Of a stretch of DNA of 64,000 nucleotides, positions 40,284 through 49,600 are shown in pieces. Below the pieces are notes generated by a model that had not been told where the DNA came from, ran no database searches, and saw only the letters and a list, made by a program, of their open reading frames with translations. This DNA is from Jiangella sp. DSM 45060. Its GTDB lineage: Bacteria; Actinomycetota; Actinomycetes; Jiangellales; Jiangellaceae. A program made the translations under genes and the position numbers. The stretch is taken from NCBI RefSeq assembly GCF_900105175.1, contig NZ_LT629771.1:5724622-5788621 (forward strand), written 5' to 3'. The first letter of the stretch is position 1. Each line of letters begins with the position of its first letter.

Positions 40284-41411
40284 ATGTACAGCGAGCGACC
40301 GTCCACCATCGCGCACGCGGTGGTCTGGTCGTCGAGGGTCACGACGGACGAGGAGCACCGGGTGCTGCCCGACGGCTGCCTCGACCTGCTGTGGTCCGGC
40401 GGCCGTCTGATGGTGGCCGGTCCCGACACCATCGCGCACCTCGCGTCCTGGCGGGCCGGCACGCCGTTCGTCGGGCTGCGGCTCGGCGCCGGGGTCGGGC
40501 CGCGGGTGCTTGGCCTGCCGGCGCACGAACTGCGCGATCAGCGGGTCCCTCTCGACGCGCTCTGGCCCGGCGCCGAGGTGCGCCGGCTGGCCGAGCGACT
40601 GGCCGAAGTCGCCGAGGCAGCGGAGCCGGCAGCAGCGGACGGGATGGGCGGAGCAGCGGACGGGACAGCCGAAGCGGCCGACCCCGGTGCGCTGCTGGAT
40701 GCCGGGCGTAGATCCGGCAACGCGCCGCCGCCCGACCCAGGCGCGCTGACGGACGCCGCCGTCCGGTTCACCGACCGGAGCCCGGCCGGTCCCGGCAGGC
40801 GACCGGAAACCGGACGCAGACCCGGCAAGGCATCACCGCCCGACCCCGACGCACTGCTGGCAGCCGGCGCCCGGCTGGGCGCGGCGGCACCAGCCAACCC
40901 GGGAGCACCGCTGGCAGCCGGCGCCCGGCCGGGCCCGGCGGCACCAGCCAACCCGGGAGCACCGCCGGCAGCCGGCGCCCGGCTAGGCCCGGCGGCACCA
41001 GCCAACCCGGGAGCACCGCTGGCAGCCGACGCCCGGCTGGGCCCGGCGGCACCGGCCAACCCGGGAGCACTGCTGGAAGCCGTCGCCGTGGCCAGGCTGC
41101 GCGAGGCGGCGCCGGCCGATCCCGTCGTCGAGCGGGTGGCGTGCCTGCTGGGGCACGGTGCCAACGTGGGCGACGTCGCGCGGGAGGTCGGCCTGAGCGC
41201 CCGCCAGTTGCACCGGCGCAGCCTCGACGCGTTCGGGTACGGGCCGAAGACGCTGTCGCGCATCCTGCGGCTGCACCGTGCGCTCGAGCTCGGCCGGTCC
41301 GGCGCCCCGGCCGCCGACGCCGCCTATGCGGCCGGGTACGCCGACCAGGCGCACCTGTCCCGCGAGGCGCGCTCGCTGGCCGGCGTCACGCTCACGACCC
41401 TGGTGGCGTAG
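40284..41411 (+). CDS. AraC-type regulator with an 18-residue tandem repeat inserted
   Basis: The 375-residue protein joins a DUF6597-like N-terminal domain (residues about 1-110; HRVLPDGCLDLLWSGGRLMVAGPDT) to a C-terminal AraC HTH domain (about 280-375; VGDVAREVGLSARQLHRRSLDAFGYGPK, AYAAGYADQAHLSREARSLAG). About 170 Ala/Pro/Gly-rich residues separate them, including four copies of an 18-residue unit. Typical relatives are about 250-270 residues with no such insert. ATG at 40284 was chosen for the family N-terminus. The only ribosome-site-like sequence is AAGG, so a leaderless start is possible. It overlaps the convergent VOC gene by 20 bp. Confidence 0.85.
   Translation: MYSERPSTIAHAVVWSSRVTTDEEHRVLPDGCLDLLWSGGRLMVAGPDTIAHLASWRAGTPFVGLRLGAGVGPRVLGLPAHELRDQRVPLDALWPGAEVRRLAERLAEVAEAAEPAAADGMGGAADGTAEAADPGALLDAGRRSGNAPPPDPGALTDAAVRFTDRSPAGPGRRPETGRRPGKASPPDPDALLAAGARLGAAAPANPGAPLAAGARPGPAAPANPGAPPAAGARLGPAAPANPGAPLAADARLGPAAPANPGALLEAVAVARLREAAPADPVVERVACLLGHGANVGDVAREVGLSARQLHRRSLDAFGYGPKTLSRILRLHRALELGRSGAPAADAAYAAGYADQAHLSREARSLAGVTLTTLVA
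40857..41072. repeat. 54-bp coding minisatellite, four units
   Basis: Units start at 40857, 40911, 40965 and 41019. Each encodes a variant of (L/P)AAGARLGPAAPANPGAP. Units differ at a few bases only, so the array looks recent. 54 is a multiple of three, so copy-number change would alter linker length without breaking the frame. More diverged copies precede it. Confidence 0.95.
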
Positions 41412-41820
41412 CGCCCGGCGGCGTAGCACCCGGCAGCGCGGCATAGAAGTCGACGCCGTTGCCGTCCGGGTCGTGCACGACGGCGTAGCGCTGGCCCCAG
41501 AACGCGTCCCACGGCGCGAGGTGACCAGTGGCGCCGGCGGCGATCATCCGCTCGTACGCCGCGTCGACGCCGGCCGGGTCGCCGCAGTCGAAGGCGAGGC
41601 TGCCGGCGCCGCCCGCCGACGGCGTGAAGCCCGGATCGAACCCGGCGATCGTCGCGTGGGTGTCGAGCAGCAGCCGCACGCCCGGCGCGAGCGGGATCTC
41701 GGCGTGCGGCGCGTCGTCCGCGCCGTCGGGGACGTCGAGGCCGAGCGCGCGGTAGAACTCCAGCGAGCGGCCCATGTCGGCGACCGCGAAGCCGATGGCG
41801 TTGAAACGTGGCTGTGTCAT
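41392..41820 (-). CDS. VOC family (glyoxalase-like) protein
   Basis: The 142-residue protein has the two beta-alpha-beta-beta-beta modules of the vicinal oxygen chelate fold: FNAIGFAVADMGRSLEFYRALGLDVP, then SLAFDCGDPAGVDAAYERMIAAGATG and closing YAVVHDPDGNGVDFYAALPG. Metal ligands are not all evident, so it may be a binding protein rather than an enzyme. The last residues (GATPPGATPPGS) are a small tandem repeat. It is divergent from a YjbR gene. Confidence 0.87.
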   Translation of the reverse strand: MTQPRFNAIGFAVADMGRSLEFYRALGLDVPDGADDAPHAEIPLAPGVRLLLDTHATIAGFDPGFTPSAGGAGSLAFDCGDPAGVDAAYERMIAAGATGHLAPWDAFWGQRYAVVHDPDGNGVDFYAALPGATPPGATPPGS

Positions 41821-41887
41821 GCCGACGACGCTACGGCCCCGCCCGCGAGTGCGTCTTGAAGGAATCGGACGCCGCTACGCTGACCAG

Positions 41888-42265
41888 GTGGCGCACCTAC
41901 GGATGTACACCGACGACGACCCGTACCTCGCCGAGCTGCGCGCCATCTGCCTGCGCTTCCCCGAGTCGGCCGAGGTGGAGGCGTGGGGCCGGCCGACGTT
42001 CCGGGCGGGGAAGAAGATGTTCGCGGTCTTCGAGGGCAACGACGACCACCCGTTCGCGGTGATCTTCAAGCCCGACGCCGCCGACCGCCCGGCGCTGCTG
42101 CAGGACCCGCGCTTCTACGTGCCCGCCTACTACGGCCCCAGCGGCTGGCTCGCCCTCGACTTCACCGCCGCCGACGTCGACTGGACGGAGGTCGGCGAGC
42201 TGCTGGACGGCTCGTACCGGCAGGTCGCGCTGCAGCGCATGCTCAAGGCGCTGGACGCCCGCTGA
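41888..42265 (+). CDS. MmcQ/YjbR family protein
   Basis: The 125-residue protein shows the family features LRAICLRFPESAEVEAWGRPTFRAGKKMFAVFEG, the strand PFAVIFKPDAADRPALL, FYVPAYYGPSGWLALDF and the C-terminal WTEVGELLDGSYRQVALQRM. It starts at the GTG at 41888 (MAHLRMYTDDD); the upstream frame has no conserved residues. It is distinct from the copy at 22.4 kb. Function unknown. Confidence 0.85.
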   Translation: MAHLRMYTDDDPYLAELRAICLRFPESAEVEAWGRPTFRAGKKMFAVFEGNDDHPFAVIFKPDAADRPALLQDPRFYVPAYYGPSGWLALDFTAADVDWTEVGELLDGSYRQVALQRMLKALDAR

Positions 42266-42298
42266 GCCGCCGCCGCGCCCGGAGGTAATGTCGAGGGC

Positions 42299-42793
42299 GT
42301 GGCGGTGCGCATCGAACAGGTCGACCTGCCGGGAATCGGGGTGCGACACGACGTGCTCACCGAGTCCGGGCGCCGGGTCAGCGTCCTGACGCAACGTTCC
42401 GGCGAGCGCACGCTCGCCGTCTTCGACGTCGACGACCCCGACTCCTGCCGCGACCCCATCACGCTCACCGACGACGAAGCCGAGACGCTGGCCGGGCTGC
42501 TCGGCGCGTCCGTCGTGCTCGGCCAGCTCGCCGCGCTGCGCGACCACGCCGCCGGGCTGTACACCGAGCAGATCGCCGTCACCGCCGGGTCGCCGTTCGC
42601 CGGTCGCGCGCTCGGCGACACCCGGGCCCGCACCCGCACCGGCGCGTCCATCGTCGCGCTGCTCCGCGACGGCGACGTCCAGCCGTCGCCGGGACCGGAC
42701 GCGCCGCTGCGCGCCGGCGACCTCCTGGTCGCGGTCGGCACCCGTGAGGGCCTCGACGCGCTGACCCGCCTCGTCGCCGACGGCGCGAACTGA
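42299..42793 (+). CDS. K+/H+ antiporter regulatory subunit (KhtT-like, RCK_C)
   Basis: The 164-residue cytoplasmic protein has an N-terminal KhtT-type domain (VDLPGIGVRHDVLTESGRRVSVL, the usual opening) and a C-terminal RCK/TrkA_C domain (AVTAGSPFAGRALGDTRARTRTGASIVALLRDGD, then LRAGDLLVAVGT). It gates the membrane subunit encoded 12 bases downstream, probably in response to a nucleotide and pH. GTG start; a GGAGG lies 13 bases before it and GAGGG nearer. Confidence 0.9.
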   Translation: MAVRIEQVDLPGIGVRHDVLTESGRRVSVLTQRSGERTLAVFDVDDPDSCRDPITLTDDEAETLAGLLGASVVLGQLAALRDHAAGLYTEQIAVTAGSPFAGRALGDTRARTRTGASIVALLRDGDVQPSPGPDAPLRAGDLLVAVGTREGLDALTRLVADGAN

Positions 42794-42805
42794 TCCGCTG
42801 CCCCG

Positions 42806-44008
42806 ATGGCGGAGACCACCACCCTCCTGATCGAGATCGGTGCGCTCCTGCTGGGGATGGGGCTGCTGGGCCGGTTGGCCGGCCGCGCCGGGGTGTCGCC
42901 GATCCCGTTCTACCTGCTGGCCGGGCTGGCGTTCGGGCAGGGCGGGCTGCTGCCGCTGTCGGCCAGCGAGGAGTTCTTCGAGGTCGGCTCCGAGGTCGGA
43001 GTCATCCTGCTGCTGCTCATGCTGGGGCTGGAGTACTCGGCCGGCGAACTGGTCGCGAACATCCGCCGCTCGGCGCTGTCCGGCCTCTACGACGCGCTGC
43101 TCAACGCGCTGCCGGGCGCGGCGTTCGCGCTGCTGATGGGCTGGGGCCCGGTGGCGGCCGTCGCGCTGGCGGGCGTGACCTGGGTGTCGTCGTCAGGCGT
43201 CATCGCGAAGGTGCTGCGCGATCTCGGCCGGCTGAACAACCGCGAGACCCCGGTGGTGCTGTCGGTCCTGGTCATCGAGGACCTGGTGATGGCGTTCTAC
43301 CTGCCGGTGCTGTCGACGCTGGTGATCGGCGCCGGTCTGGCCGAAGGTGCGCGGACGCTGGCGATCGCCGTCACCGCGGCCGTGGTGATCCTGTACCTGG
43401 CGCTGCGGCACGGCAACGCGATCTCGACGCTGTTCTCGCCCCGGCAACGGGAGGCGCTGCTGCTGGGCGTGCTGGGGCTGACGATGGTGGTGGCCGGCGT
43501 CGCCGAGCAGGTGAACGTATCGGCCGCCGTCGGGGCGTTCCTGGTCGGCATCGCGATCTCCGGCCCGGTCGCCGAGCACGCGTCGGAGCTGCTGACGCCG
43601 TTGCGCGATGTGTTCGCGGCGGTGTTCTTCATCTTCTTCGGGCTGACGACCGATCCCGCCGACATCGGGCCGGTGCTGCTGCCGGCGCTGGCGCTGACCG
43701 TCGTCACGGCGGCGACGAAGGTGCTCACCGGCTGGCTGGCGGCCCGGCGCGCAGGCATCGCCGAGCCGGGACGGTGGCGGGCCGGGCTGGCGCTGGTGCC
43801 GCGGGGCGAGTTCTCCGTCGTGATCGCCGGGCTGGCCGTCGGCGCCGGCATCGAGCCGACGCTGGCGCCGCTGGTGACGACGTATGTGCTGCTGACGGTG
43901 GCGCTCGGGCCGCTGCTGGCGCGGCTGCCGGACACGCCGTGGTTCCGTGACCTGGTGCGGCGGCGGGTGCTCAACCGAGGTCGGGGACGAGTACAGCGGC
44001 ACCGCTGA
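42806..44008 (+). CDS. CPA2 cation:proton antiporter membrane subunit (KhtU-like)
   Basis: The 400-residue membrane protein has about 12 helices and the CPA2 features: helix 2-3 region [32 protein letters not shown], the ion-binding region [19 protein letters not shown] and [20 protein letters not shown]. It exchanges K+ (or Na+) for H+. With the preceding RCK_C subunit it forms a KhtTU-like efflux system for pH or osmotic stress. The 3' end overlaps the convergent alcohol dehydrogenase gene by 38 bp. Confidence 0.92.
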   Translation: MAETTTLLIEIGALLLGMGLLGRLAGRAGVSPIPFYLLAGLAFGQGGLLPLSASEEFFEVGSEVGVILLLLMLGLEYSAGELVANIRRSALSGLYDALLNALPGAAFALLMGWGPVAAVALAGVTWVSSSGVIAKVLRDLGRLNNRETPVVLSVLVIEDLVMAFYLPVLSTLVIGAGLAEGARTLAIAVTAAVVILYLALRHGNAISTLFSPRQREALLLGVLGLTMVVAGVAEQVNVSAAVGAFLVGIAISGPVAEHASELLTPLRDVFAAVFFIFFGLTTDPADIGPVLLPALALTVVTAATKVLTGWLAARRAGIAEPGRWRAGLALVPRGEFSVVIAGLAVGAGIEPTLAPLVTTYVLLTVALGPLLARLPDTPWFRDLVRRRVLNRGRGRVQRHR

Positions 44009-44975
44009 CGGCGTCGGCGGCGAGGTCGCCGAGTGCGGTGTCGGCGCGGCCGAGCGGATACGGCGTCGTGGTGACGCGCAGCCGGTGCTCGGCGGCGAAG
44101 CGCAGGAACGCCCGGGCGTCGTCGCGGGTGTTGGCGGTGACGCTGCGCAGCTGCCGCTCCTGGAACAGGTGCCGCTGATAGTTCAGCGGCGGCACGTCGG
44201 TGAGGTGGATGCCGGCGACGGCGAGCGTGCCGCCGCGGTCGAGCGCGGCCAGCGCCGGCGGGACGAGGTCGCCGACCGGCGCGAACAGGATGGCGGCGTC
44301 GAGCGGCTCGGGCGGCGGGTCGGCCGCGGCGCCGGCGGAGGCCGCGCCGAGGTCGAGGGCCAGCTCGCGTGCGGCCGGGCTGCGGGTCAGCACGTGGACG
44401 GTGGCCCCTTGCGCCAGCGCGACCTGGGCCGCGAGGTGGGCGCTGGCGCCGAACCCGTACACCCCGAGCCGGCCGCCGGGAGGGAGCTCGGCGCGGAGCA
44501 GCGCGCGGTAGCCGATGATGCCGGCGCACAGCAGCGGCGCCAGGTCGACGTCGTCGTAGCCGGACGGCAACGCCAGCGCGTAGGCGGCCGGGACGGTGGC
44601 GTACTCGGCGTACCCGCCGTCGGCGTCCCAGCCGGTGTAGACCGAGGCCGGGCACAGGTTCTCGGCGCCGCGGCGGCAGTAGGCGCAGGTCCCGTCGGTG
44701 CCGCGCAGCCACGCGATGCCGACGCGGTCGCCCGGCGCGAACCCGCCGGCGCCGTCGGCCGTCACGACCTCGGCGACAACCTCGTGGCCGGGCACGACGT
44801 GCGGGCGGTGCACGGGGAGGTCGCCCTCGGCGACGTGCAGGTCGGTGCGGCAGACGCCGCAGGCCAGGACCCGGACCAGCAGCTCGCCGGGGCCGGGCCG
44901 GGGCACCGTGTCGTCGACGAGCGTCAGCGGCCGGCTCGCCATCGGGCCGGGCGTCGTGACCCGCCAGGCGCGCAT
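43971..44975 (-). CDS. Zinc-dependent alcohol dehydrogenase
   Basis: The 334-residue MDR-type enzyme has catalytic zinc ligands in [14 protein letters not shown] and GHEVVAEV. The structural zinc lobe is [16 protein letters not shown] and the Rossmann region is [20 protein letters not shown]. The first structural-lobe Cys is Asp here, a variant I believe is common in this actinobacterial subgroup. It oxidises a primary alcohol or reduces an aldehyde. It starts 5 bases after the Uma2 stop on the same strand, so the two are probably co-transcribed. Confidence 0.9.
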   Translation of the reverse strand: MRAWRVTTPGPMASRPLTLVDDTVPRPGPGELLVRVLACGVCRTDLHVAEGDLPVHRPHVVPGHEVVAEVVTADGAGGFAPGDRVGIAWLRGTDGTCAYCRRGAENLCPASVYTGWDADGGYAEYATVPAAYALALPSGYDDVDLAPLLCAGIIGYRALLRAELPPGGRLGVYGFGASAHLAAQVALAQGATVHVLTRSPAARELALDLGAASAGAAADPPPEPLDAAILFAPVGDLVPPALAALDRGGTLAVAGIHLTDVPPLNYQRHLFQERQLRSVTANTRDDARAFLRFAAEHRLRVTTTPYPLGRADTALGDLAADAVSGAAVLVPDLG

Positions 44976-44980
44976 CGCCG

Positions 44981-45547
44981 TCAGTCGAGCGTCAGCAGCT
45001 CGTCGACGTCGATGGACACCGGGAACGGCCGCTCCAGCGAGACGACGCCGGAGCCGCGGGCGACCTCCTTGTACGCGCCACCGACCAGCTCGTACGCCAC
45101 AAACCGGCTGTCGTCGACCGCCGCCGGGTCGATGATCCAGTACGCGGGAATCCCGACGTCCTGGTATTCGGACAGCTTGGCGACCCGGTCGGTGCGCCGC
45201 GATCCCGGCGAGACGACCTCGACGACCAGTTTGGCGTCGGCGCTACCGACCCGCTGGGCACCCGAATCGATCGGCCCGCTGACGACGACGTCGGGCACCC
45301 GGATGGTAGGCCAGGGGCCGAGGTCGATCGCCAGCTCGGGCTCGGGCAGGACCCGGTGCCCGGGCGGACGTTGCTTGCGAAGCGCGGCGACCAAGGTGCC
45401 GATGACGTCCTGATGGTCCAACGCCGGCCGCGGGCTCAAGACCACATTCCCGTCGACCAGTTCGTACCGCATGCGCGGGTTGACGTCCTCGAGCGCATCC
45501 CACTCCTCGACGGTCACGAGGTGGTCGGGCACAGCGATGGTCATCAT
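44981..45547 (-). CDS. Uma2 family (PD-(D/E)XK fold) protein
   Basis: The 188-residue protein matches the Uma2/DUF820 family: [28 protein letters not shown], the active-site Asp in RVPDVVV, the E-x-V of [10 protein letters not shown] and [18 protein letters not shown]. The nuclease-fold residues (PD, ExV, K) are present. The family is common in cyanobacteria and actinobacteria and has no settled role. The ATG at 45547 has GGAGG five bases upstream. It lies directly before the alcohol dehydrogenase gene. Confidence 0.9.
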   Translation of the reverse strand: MMTIAVPDHLVTVEEWDALEDVNPRMRYELVDGNVVLSPRPALDHQDVIGTLVAALRKQRPPGHRVLPEPELAIDLGPWPTIRVPDVVVSGPIDSGAQRVGSADAKLVVEVVSPGSRRTDRVAKLSEYQDVGIPAYWIIDPAAVDDSRFVAYELVGGAYKEVARGSGVVSLERPFPVSIDVDELLTLD

Positions 45548-45688
45548 CTCAGCCTCCACCGATCGATGTTCTGACCGTCGATTCATACAGCCACGATACG
45601 CGGATCGACACCCTCACGCGTTTGCCCGAATCCGCCGGCCCGGTTGCCCGAACCGGCGGATCGGCGGCTCAGCGATTAGCCCGGAATC

Positions 45689-46540
45689 TCAACTGCCCAG
45701 GCCAACGTGGGAACCGGGCAGCAGGACCTCCGCCTTGGCCGGCAGGTGGTCCGACGCGTCGGTCGAGACCACCGCGGCGGTGCGGACGATGACGTCGCCG
45801 GACGTGAGGACGTAGTCGATGCGGGCGTTCGGGTCCTCGGCCGGGTAGGTGTTGCCGTCGCCGACGCCGGCGGCCTCCCAGGTGTCGACGAGGTCGTCGA
45901 CGAGTTCGCGGATCTCCGGTGACGACGGGACGGCGTTGAGGTCGCCGAGCAGCACGACCGACTCGTCCGGCTCGCCCATCAGCGCCTCGATGGCCGCGAC
46001 CTGCTCGAGTCGCTCGTTGGCGTCGTTGTGCTGCAGGTGGGTGTTGTAGACGCTCACCCAGACGCCGCGCACGTTGATGCGGGCGCGCAGCAGGCCGCGC
46101 TGTTCGTGCCCCTCGTAGCGGGGCAGGTAGGTGTTGTCCCAGTCGCGGATCGGCCGCTCGCTGAGGATCGCGGTGCCGTACTGACGGCGCGGCTCGCCCG
46201 GCTGCGCGGGGTCGAGGTCGAGGTTGGCGCCGTACACGACGTGCATGTCGAGCTCGTCGGCGAGCCAGGCGGCCTGGTCGACGAAGTCGCTGCGCTCACC
46301 CCAGTGGCGGTCGACCTCCTGCAGGCCGACGACGTCGACGCCCTCGGTCTTGATGACGTCGGCGACCCGCTGCAGGTTCAGCAGGCCGTCGACGCCGACG
46401 CCGTGGTGGATGTTGAAGCTCATGACGGTGAGCGGCCGGTCGCGGGGCGACGGATCGGCCGACGAAGCGGGCTGAACGGTCCCGGCCATCAGTCCCAAGA
46501 CTGCCAGAACCGCGGGGACGGCGGTGCGGAGGAGGCGCAT
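45689..46540 (-). CDS. Secreted endonuclease/exonuclease/phosphatase (EEP) family enzyme
   Basis: The 283-residue product has a Sec signal (about residues 1-28, ending PASSAD). The EEP domain follows: VMSFNIHHGVG, VVGLQEVD (Mg-binding Glu), VYNTHLQHND, LLGDLNAVPSSPEI (Asp, Asn) and SDHLPAKAEV (Asp-His). All catalytic positions are present. It may be a secreted phosphodiesterase, sphingomyelinase-like enzyme or nuclease. It stands alone downstream of the caspase-helicase gene, with an 87-base gap. Confidence 0.9.
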   Translation of the reverse strand: MRLLRTAVPAVLAVLGLMAGTVQPASSADPSPRDRPLTVMSFNIHHGVGVDGLLNLQRVADVIKTEGVDVVGLQEVDRHWGERSDFVDQAAWLADELDMHVVYGANLDLDPAQPGEPRRQYGTAILSERPIRDWDNTYLPRYEGHEQRGLLRARINVRGVWVSVYNTHLQHNDANERLEQVAAIEALMGEPDESVVLLGDLNAVPSSPEIRELVDDLVDTWEAAGVGDGNTYPAEDPNARIDYVLTSGDVIVRTAAVVSTDASDHLPAKAEVLLPGSHVGLGS

Positions 46541-46627
46541 GGTGGTGGGGTCCTTTCGACGTCACGGCGCACGTGTCGTCGAGCCTTCCCACTTCGGATG
46601 ACTTGTAGACAAACCTCCCGCAAACGG

Positions 46628-49600
46628 TCAGTCGAGAAGACCGTCGATCGGCTCGCCGGAGCGCACCTGCCACGTCGGCACGCGCAGGACCCGCGTCACC
46701 GGCGGCAGCCCCGACTCAGGCACCAGCCCGGTCAGCAGCCGGCGCCGGCGCAGCAGCAGCCGCAGGTGGCGCGCGGCGTCCTCGCCCGGCCAGCCGCGGT
46801 CGAGCAGGACGGCGGTGCTGCCGGACGGCGTGCGCACCAGCAGGTCGACCCGGTAGCCGTCGACGACGGCGTTCGGCTCGACGTCGACGGCGCCGGCCGC
46901 CTCGAGCCGCGCGCACAGCGCCTCGACCAGCGGGTCGGTGAAGACGGCCGACTCCATCGGCGCCGGCGGGTTGGGCCGGACGTGGAACGAGCGGACGGAC
47001 GACATGCGGGCCAGCAGCGCCGGCAGCCCGGCCTGCCGCGACCAGAACCCATGCTGCCCGACGGTGACGACGTGCGCCCGCGCCCGGGCCAGCGAACCGC
47101 TCCACAGCGCCGTCTGCCCCTGCGCCCAGCGCAGCGTCTGCTCGGGCATGCCGTCGCCGGCGACCAGCGACAGCACGACGGCGTCGCAGTCGACCGCGTC
47201 GCCGTCGGCCACGCAGGCCACCGGCACCGGTGCGAACCGGAACAGCGACCGCAGCTCCTCGGCCTGGGCCCGGAACGGGGTGGCGACGGCGACGGTGGCG
47301 TCGGCGGGCAGTTGCTCGCGCAGTTCCTTGACCGCCCACACGACGCGGTCGATCTCGGCCTGGTTGCGCCACGACCCGCCGTTGGCGCCGCGCTCGGGCG
47401 TGCCGGTGACGTCCTCCCAGAGCAGCAGCGTCGCGTCGCCGGTCTCGGCGTCGTGCGCCCGGGGCAGCGCGCCGACGTCGGTGACGACGGTCAGCCGGCC
47501 CCCGTAGAAGTGCTCGTCGACGATGCGGGCGATGCCCGGGTGCGCGCCGTCGTGCTCGTCGAGCAGCAGCGCCTCCTCGACGTTGGGCAGCGCGGCGTCG
47601 TAGACGGAGTCGCCGCGGAAGGACAGCCGCCGCTCGGCCAGGAAGCCGGCGCTCAGGCCGGCGGCGCGGCGGGCGCGGCGCAGCCGGTGGTCGCTGAGGC
47701 CGGGCGCGCGCAGCCGCTGCCGCGGGTCGCCGACGACGAGGGCGCGGCGGGCGCGGAACAGCAGCGGCAGCGCGGCGGACACCGGGCAGTGGTGCGCGTC
47801 GTCGATGACGACGAGGTCGAACATGCCGGGTTCCAGCGCCAGCTGGCCGGCGTCGCGCGGCGTGACCGCCCACCCGCCGAGGTGGCTGAGCAGCTCGCGG
47901 TGGCTGATCTGGCGGTTCCGGCCGCCCGGCTCCAGTGCGATGCGGCGCGCCTCGAGCCGCTCGCGAGCGGTGCCGGCCTGCTCCGTCACGACGACGGTGA
48001 GCAGCTCGGCGGAGAGCTCGGCCACCCGCGCCGACAGCTCGCGGCCCTCGAGGTCGAGCGCGTCGTCGCTGACGGCGAGCGCCTCGCGCCGGTCCTCGCG
48101 CAGCCGGTCCTCGGCCCGCGCGAACAGCAGCAGCGAGTCGAACGCGGCGGGGTCGAGCAACAGCTCGCGCGCCGCGCCGGGGTCGGCGCCGGCGTCGGTG
48201 ATGGCGCGGACGAACGCGAGCACCAGGTTGCGACGGCGCAGCCCGCCCATGAGGTGTGTCTCGGTGAGCAGGCGCGCGCGGTCGACCCAGTCGGACAGCC
48301 CGGCGTCGTCGCCGCGCCACGCGGCGGCCAGCAGCTCGGCCGGCACACCCAGCCGCTCGGCCGCGGCGGACCGCGCGGCGGTGGTCTTGCGCAGCAGCGT
48401 CTCGAGGTCGTTCCGCTCGGCCAGGCGGTCGCGCCAGGCCTTGACCTGCAGCTGGGCGGCGGCCAGCTCGGCGGCGACGGAGCCCCGGCTGCGTCCGCCC
48501 GCCGCGTCCTTGGTGGAGCGCAGCAGTTCGCGGACGACCTGCTTCTCCTCGGCCCGGGCCTGGGCGTCGCCGGTCTTGATCAGCAGGCCGGTGACGAGCG
48601 TGCCGCACCGGTCGGCCAGCCGCTGCAGCGCTGCGTCGTCGGAGGAGGCGACCAGCACCTTCTGCCCGGCGGCGACCGCCGTGGCGACGACGTCGACGAC
48701 CAGTTCGTCCTTGCCGGTGCCGGGCGGCGCGGAGACGACGGTGAGCGGCCGCGACATGGCCGCCGTCAGCACCGCCTGCTGGCTCTCGTTCAGCTCGGCC
48801 GGCAGCACCGGCGCGACGGCGGCGCGGGTGGTGGTGCGCAGCCCGACCGGCTTGCCCAGGAACTCCAGCGCGGTGCCGGGCACGTCGGCCAGCCGCTCCC
48901 CCAGCTCGGCCAGCTCGGCGGCGACGGCCTGCTGGGCGGCCCGCTCGGACTCGACGTACAGCACGCCGGCGGTGTTGTGGACGCCGGTGCGGTTGGCGGT
49001 CTTCTGGTCGACGGCGCCCAGCGCGGCGGGGTCGAGACGGCTCAGCTCGTCGAGGCCGAGCCGCTTCAGCAGCTGCCGGATCGCCACCAGCAGCTGGTCG
49101 CGGTCGCCCGGCTTCCAGCTCTGCCGCCAGGCCGCCAGCACGCTGGCCGCCTCCTGGTCGTCGAGGCAGGCCTGCAGGATTCCGGCGTGCGGCAGCACCG
49201 GTCCGACCGGGCGCAGGGCGGCGGCGCCGCGGGCGTCGACGGTGACCTCGGCGCGGCGGACCAGCAACGGCGCGACGGTCGACGGGGCCAGCGGGTCGCC
49301 CGAGTGGCGGCGCCCGGCACCGGCCAGCGTGACCAGCGGATACCCGTACCAGACGTCGCGTTCCTTCCAGTCGAAGGTGTCGACGCCGGCCGGTGCGAGC
49401 GTCGTCGGCTCGGCACCGCTGAGCAGCACCTCGGCGCCGTCGGCCATCGGGAACCAGTCGGCCGCCTCGGCGCCGCGCACCGGCAGCGCCTCGGGCGAGG
49501 GCGCCTCGGCCAGGCAGGAGCGGTAGTAGTCGATGACCTCGCGCCAGCCCGGGTCGGCGACCTGGTCGCCGTGCTCGCCGCCGGCCGCTCCCGCGCCACC

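Noticed and set aside
43971-44975. Loss of a structural zinc ligand in the alcohol dehydrogenase (Cys to Asp)
   Set aside because: Asp can bind zinc and, as I recall, this variant is common in the actinobacterial subgroup, so I do not treat it as unusual.
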